Shown here piece after piece: positions 58,839 to 64,000 of a stretch of DNA of 64,000 nt (positions within the stretch are counted from its first letter, which is position 1; the number at the start of each line of letters is the position of its first letter). The position numbers and the translations under genes were made by a program. Under the pieces are notes generated by a model, which was not told the origin of the DNA, made no database searches, and saw nothing but the letters and a program-made list of their open reading frames with translations. The DNA lies in the NCBI GenBank assembly GCA_947579605.1, contig OX388311.1, positions 31,498,951 through 31,562,950 on the forward strand. Reading direction: 5' to 3'. The stretch is from Athripsodes cinereus. Taxonomy: Eukaryota > Arthropoda > Insecta > Trichoptera > Leptoceridae.

Positions 58839-61800
58839 GTGATGACATCATGGATGTTGATATTGGTCCAACCAATTCTTCTGATGATGATCGTAATCAC
58901 ACTCCAGGTATTTTAATTTTTTACTAGCCTTTGTATCTGGCTCTGCATACAAAAATAATGGGAAAATTTGATGATAAAATCTATTGTTCATTAAATATTC
59001 CATAATTATAATCATATAATGCAGTTGTCTATAAAATTTTTCTCTTTATTTAAATAGTGAGGTATGAAAAATTTAGGGTAATCATTATATTGTGGCCAGG
59101 GACATATTGGTATTATAATTATTTCAATGTAATTACTTGCTATGTACTTTTTCATATCATTTGTCAACAGTGGTGGTCATAGTTCTTTTGGGGCCCCAGA
59201 AAAAACAGTTTAACAGGGCCCCTAGGATAATTTGGTTTAGGAATTTCAGAAAATACCGAGCTTTTCAAATTTCTACGCCCCCCCTCTCACACATCCGAAT
59301 GTCTTTGGACTCTTCATTTATTTTTATTTTATTGTATTAGAGTTGTACAGGATTTTTTACAATATAAAACAACAATATAATATGTTACGACACATAAACG
59401 GATCAAGACTCTATACCTCACCAATGTAATGATTCACAGTGATTAAATATAAAATACTACTACTATACTATACTATACCCTCACGCCATGTACCAGGAGG
59501 GGTAGGCAGAGAGAACGGATCGCCATATAGATCTATCCCTACACACTTCTTTCGCTTCCTCTACATTCATCCAGTTTCTCATACATGCACGCCGATTTCT
59601 CTTACTCAGCACGCGTCCGTCCTTAAGAATTTGGTCCACGTGATCAAGCCACGTGGTTCTTGGACGTCCGCGCTTCCTCACATCCCTTCTTTCAGATAAA
59701 AACATCCTCTTCGTCATCCTTTCATCTTGCATTCACTCAACATGTCCAAACCATCTCAACTTGTTTACACGCATTCTGTCCACAACACTCCTCTCACATC
59801 CGCTCATTCTCCTGATATCCTCATTCTTCACTCTATCTCGCAACATTTTACATTCTTCTCAGTGAACGCATCTCCACAGCATTTATTCCACTCTCATCAA
59901 GTTTCGCTTGCATACATAAGTGTCGGTACCAGAATGGTATTGTGCACTAGCATTTTTGCCATGTTCGACACACTGCTATTGCTAGCAATGGGTCGAAGTG
60001 CACCATTTACTCTAGCACCGGCGACTTTTCTTCTTTAAATGTCCTTATCAAATCTTCCATCCCTCGCAAACAGACTTCCCAAATAAACATACTCATTTAC
60101 TTGCTCTAAACATTGATCGTCAACCTTTATTTCACACACCGTTCTTTCACTCTCTCTTTCAAACACCATTACTTTCGTCTTCGCGACATTCATTTTTAAC
60201 CCATTTGCACTACAGCTATCATACACACACGACACAATGTCTTGTAAATCACTTTCATTCTCAGCCATTAAGATGAATTTGCACATAGAAATGATCTGGG
60301 ATTCTGACATAATCAGTCATTCAAATGAAAACTATAGGTAGATGGTTATTTAATTCTTTTTCTATCAGTGCCGTATCAGATCCCCCCGATGTTTGCGATC
60401 ACTCTGGAGAATGCCTCTCTGTCTCGTGCTATGCGGATTAGTTCTCCCATCCGTGTTATTCCAGTCCATTGCCGTAATTTAAAGAAATAATTTATTATGA
60501 TCTACTTGTTAAATTATCCTCATTGACACTCGTTATATTTCTACTGGTGTCATTCAGAAATGGAGGAATTTCTTAAGCTTTACTTACCTCTCAGGAAAAA
60601 AACTATCTTCTAACATACATATTATGATTGTGTGTTCTAGATAATATGTCTGTGTGTGGTAGTACTATCATGGATGTGGAGATAGGAGATTATGATGAAG
60701 AAGATGTCAACACTGCAATGAATTTAAGTGGCTTAGGTGAGTTGAGCTCAATGGTCTGAAGTAACTTAAGATGGTGGTTAATACATAAATGGATAGGCAC
60801 CCATAAAACATTTTTTCATTCACCCACAATGAGTAAAAATTTCACATGTCAATGTACAGAGGACATGTTTATCCCTAAGCAAATATTTTCCCATTAGCCT
60901 TAACACTAATTCTATTTATAATTTCTTTTATAAAAGAAAATTTATTTCTTGATTGTTTAGTACCCATAATATAAGACTCATACCTTAATTTGGGACTAGC
61001 TCGACCCATGCCAAGTGTCCATACATGTTCTTAAAAATAACGTAATTTCAAAGTTTAAAAAAATTTGAATACCGTATGCATCATGTTTCAGATACATTTG
61101 ATTAAGGCACATCACAAGATTCATTGTCTATCACAGTTTTGACATTTCATATAAAATATACTCGTACTATATATCATAAGGACAAATGTTTTTTTAATAC
61201 TTTCAAGTGTTTTGTAGAAGTCATAAAACTCAATTGCAGTAATATTTATCCATAATAACCATTCTGATTCCCTGATGGAAAGATTTCAGTCTTCGAGTGG
61301 AAAGTCCGTGGTTCAAATATGGCTGCCAATCTACTCTGTCTTCACAACATAAGTAATGGGCCACTTGCAGTCATGGGGGATTTTCATAAAAATGATAGAA
61401 TTAAGTAAATTTGATGTTGTAAAACACAAATATGTCGGTTAAATTTTTTTAAATATCTAAATTATGGAGAAATTCCAAAAATAAAATACAAAATTTTCGA
61501 CGTTTGGCAAAACACTCTAAATGGCTTTTGACAGCTGATGACGTCACGGAGTCCCATGTGTGTATGAGATTATAATCTGTGGTCCGAAATTTATTATGAT
61601 TCACAGGACTCCGTGACGTCACAGTGCCGCCATATCGTTTTTGATCACTCTGAGAAAATCTAATTTTTAAAAGCTAATGTCTAAGAATATAGTGCAAGAA
61701 AAATTAAAATAAATTGTGGTTATGTTTCTTTCTTAGACATGAATATATTTGAGTCGAATTACACTTTCTCCAATGATATATATTGTACTGAAAAGTGAGG

Positions 61801-64000
61801 GTGTTAAACGGGCGAATTGCAGCTCAGGCAAGCAAAAAACCATAAATTTTCATTCATAACCTGTTAGATTGATCTTTAAGGTACACTTACAAAGAAAAAA
61901 CAATTTGGTAACCATACTGCCTCTCCTTCATATGTAGCTTTGAAAAAGTCTTTTTTTTTACCTCGAAATTTGCTAATTATATTTATTTAATTTTATTTAA
62001 AGCAACATTACACATAATTTTTTTTTATATCATAAGTACATATCATAGAATAAATGCTAAAACTATCACAAGAAAATATTAATGATTAACTGAACTATGA
62101 TTTTTTCCCTTGAGCGGCACAATGTCGATGTTGACAAAAACGGACCTCGCTGGTAAACTTTGAACCCCGATAACTTATAAAGTATTTGACCTAGACCAAA
62201 AAAAATGGCACGGTTTCATAACTTGGTCATAGCAACTTGTAAATAAAAAATCATAACAATCTGAAGTGATGGGTTACTTTTTGCCTTTTTTCTCGGTGAT
62301 TTGACAAGAAATGACCCATAAGTAGTTTTACACGTACATATGATTGTGTGTTCTAGATAATATGTCTGTGTGTGGTAGTACTATCATGGATGTGGAGATA
62401 GGAGATTATAATGAAGAAGATGTCAACACTGCAATGAATTTAAGTGGCTTAGGTGAGTTGAGCTCAATGGTCTGAAGTGACATAAGATGGTGGTTAATAC
62501 ATAAATGGATAGGCATTCATAAAATTTTTTAACTGCAATAAATATGTAATAGACTTAGCTTATTGTTGGTTATAATTAATTATAATTCCCTTGAAGTGAT
62601 ATTATCACAGTACGGCGCTATATAAATAGTCATATTATTATTATAATATTTATTGCTGTTTCATTGCCAATGTTGGTTCTTACAGGAGCAGAGAAAAGTG
62701 AGAAATATGTATTGGAAATCAACGGTCTTACTGCAGGCGATCCCAAAGAAGAAATACGCTTCTCATCTATAACAAAAGATATGAAAGCATCTCTGGAATT
62801 CCACGACTATTGTGGGCCCTCATTGACTATATTATGTAGACTGTGTGCTGCCCCGACAAAAAGTTCTGATAAAATTCATAAGGTTTTTAATGAGAGCATA
62901 GTCAATATGATGAACAAATGCCTGAATATGACATTGAAGAGAGACTCTCGTATGTCTGATTTTATTTGTAATAACTGTTACGTTCAGTTAAAGCAGTTCT
63001 TTGAATTTTATATTGGTGCGCGAACGGTTGACTCATTCTTAAATGACAGATTGTGCCGAAAATGTTATTCCAATGATGATATTCCTTTGGCAAGCAATAG
63101 GATATGGGATGAAGGGAGAGATAAGATATTTACACAAGATATGATTGTGAATCTAACTGGAGGTTGCACTGATGACGATACAGACAAAGTGGTGTTGAAT
63201 ATTGAAATTAATAGGAAGAACAACTTTTTACACTGCCCATTCTGTGACTATGTTTCCAGATATAAGAGCATTATGGGGACTCATCTTGAAAAGTTTCATT
63301 TAGATGCACATAAAATTAAAAAAGTAAGTTATACTTTTCATTCACAGATTCAGTTGTTTTATACTGTAGCCTTTGGTGATGAAATACTTTATTCATCAGA
63401 ATGTTCCATGAATTGATGTCTTATTATTAATTCAATAGCAATTGGGCCTATGCCATTGTATCTAATCATTAAATATAATTTTGTTGCTAAATTTGTTCCT
63501 ATTCAATAAAAGAAACACATGACACAACCATTTTTGCACGACAATGTGTTGTCAGTAATTTTATTATTTTCTTTATCAGGTCAATGTGAAATTTGTTATT
63601 ATAATTTAAATTTTCTCTTTTATAGGATGTATATGATGTTCAAACACACAACAAAGTGAAAGTAAAAACCAAAGTAATTGAACCTATATATTATTTACCT
63701 AATAATAACACCTCAGACAACATTTCACAAGTAGACTCACTTGCGGACCAAAGTGCAATAAACATCAATAACTTAATATCCTTTAATGATACAACTCCCG
63801 ATCTTAATATGTCTGACTTAATCTCAATCAATGAAGCCAATATAACTACAGATACAGATATACAACAGTGTGATAACAATACCACAGAACTTGAAGTAGT
63901 TTCTGATCCTGTCTATGAAATCAACTGTAAAGATAATGATCAAGATGAAGGGAATGACATAGTCTCATTAGGAAATGCTTCAGTAGAACCTTCACACAAT
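58839..64000 (+). CDS. ZAD-C2H2 zinc-finger protein, paralog of the minus-strand gene; runs off the window
   Basis: Exons: 58839-58907, 60641-60736, 62357-62452 (duplicate of the previous one), 62686-63323 and 63626 to beyond 64000. The first three are phase 1-1, so any can be skipped without a frame change. Seen: a small acidic leader repeated with IMDVDIG or IMDVEIG; ZAD with FHDYCGP, LCRLC and FICNNCYVQL; VVLNIEINRKNNFLHCPFCD and SIMGTHLEKFHLD, a C2H2 finger (CX2CX12HX4H); then a long Asn/Asp/Ser-rich acidic exon. The same blocks in the minus-strand gene (NYCGPRVDDFCRLC, LLINLEVRRKDDGFYCPFC, LGTHIELIHLDV) show common descent. The first in-frame ATG is at 58850 if the gene starts here; otherwise it continues the MULE-like exons. 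Further fingers are expected beyond the window. Confidence 0.8.
59470..60310 (-). mobile_element. LINE copy: RT part plus ORF end, PSWDMA subfamily
   Basis: The minus strand from 60310 reads LMAENESDLQDIVSCVYD, GLKMNVAKTKVMVFE and VNEYVYLGSLFARDG, the region after the YADD/FADD box of a non-LTR reverse transcriptase (the box itself is corrupted). After frame breaks: GALRPIASNSSVSNMAK, LVHNTILVPTLMYASE, and from 59732 MQDERMTKRMFLSERRDV, RGRPRTTWLDHVDQIL, ending SAYPSWYMA stop. A TATAGTATAGTAGTAGT-type tail follows. It is the longest copy here but is dead, with frameshifts. It lies in reverse in the intron between ZAD-locus exons 58907 and 60641. Confidence 0.8.
60641..60736 (+). repeat. Duplicated exon, copy 1
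   Basis: 96 nt, phase 1-1, CTAG acceptor and G|GTGAGT donor. With flanking intron (about 60625-60800) it is nearly identical to 62341-62515. Protein difference: GDYDEED here, GDYNEED in copy 2. Confidence 0.85.
61271..61390 (+). mobile_element. Possible SINE with tRNA-like head
   Basis: Contains GTGGTTCAAATATGG (B-box-like) followed by CTACTCTGTCTTCACAACATAAG, a body resembling the reverse-oriented fragments at 19505-19590, 21821-21935 and 30018-30160. Confidence 0.4.
61540..61620. mobile_element. MITE-like inverted repeat (GACGTCACGGAGTCC)
   Basis: Arms GACGTCACGGAGTCC and GGACTCCGTGACGTC are perfect over 15 bp, with weaker pairing outside. It lies between the two duplicated exons. Confidence 0.55.
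61640..62340. other. Intron between duplicated exons, no gene
   Basis: AT-rich sequence. The LINE 3' UTR-like pieces lie upstream, at 60845-61040. Confidence 0.4.
62357..62452 (+). repeat. Duplicated exon, copy 2
   Basis: Same splice signals and length as copy 1. The duplicated block includes about 15 nt before and 60 nt after the exon. Confidence 0.85.

Noticed and set aside
1..64000. CRISPR array, bacterial operons, rRNA
   Set aside because: No evenly spaced identical repeats and no prokaryotic gene layout; spliced genes and eukaryotic transposons throughout.

Overview
This is a 64 kb piece of an arthropod nuclear genome, most likely a moth or butterfly. It is AT-rich, its genes have spliced exons with GT/AG borders, and it is full of LINE, SINE, hAT-like, TA-TSD and foldback elements of the sort common in Lepidoptera. 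The order is inferred from the repeat landscape and from remembered family features; no search was run.

Layout. 1-11.7 kb holds a two-exon part of a small secreted Ser/Gly-rich protein gene on the minus strand (exons 11545-11602 and 561-776, with a 10.8 kb repeat-filled intron). 12-25 kb has no host gene I can support and is a patchwork of MITEs, SINE copies and LINE 3' ends. 25.2-29.2 kb is a Ty3-type LTR retrotransposon: gag, then pol in the -1 frame, with a slippery heptamer on the gag stop; it is cut by a 200-N assembly gap inside integrase. 31.1-39.2 kb (minus) is a complete seven-exon TRAM1 gene (translocon-associated, 385 aa). 41.5-44.4 kb (plus) is a complete three-exon gamma-glutamylcyclotransferase gene (177 aa). 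TRAM1 and this gene are head to head, and two nested hAT elements lie between them.

45.5-64 kb is the most interesting region. Two ZAD (zinc-finger-associated domain) C2H2 genes stand head to head and resemble each other around the ZAD and the first finger after it. The minus-strand gene (nine exons, 815 aa) begins with a THAP domain, the DNA-binding fold known from P-element transposases. The plus-strand locus begins with a C2H2 finger plus a region that looks like the N-terminal DNA-binding part of MULE/Phantom-type transposases, followed by ZAD exons that run off the window end. It is unresolved whether the plus-strand MULE-like exons and ZAD exons make one protein or two. The plus locus also has a duplicated 96-nt phase 1-1 exon (60641-60736 and 62357-62452).

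The repeats are informative. Several insertions have intact target-site duplications (8 bp at four hAT-like elements, TTA at a Harbinger-like one, TA at a pogo-like one). Two LINE copies show 5' inversions. One SINE family ends in a tail resembling the 3' end of the LINE family in the same window, which suggests the SINE borrows that LINE's machinery. A 62-bp perfect inverted repeat lies in TRAM1 intron 3.
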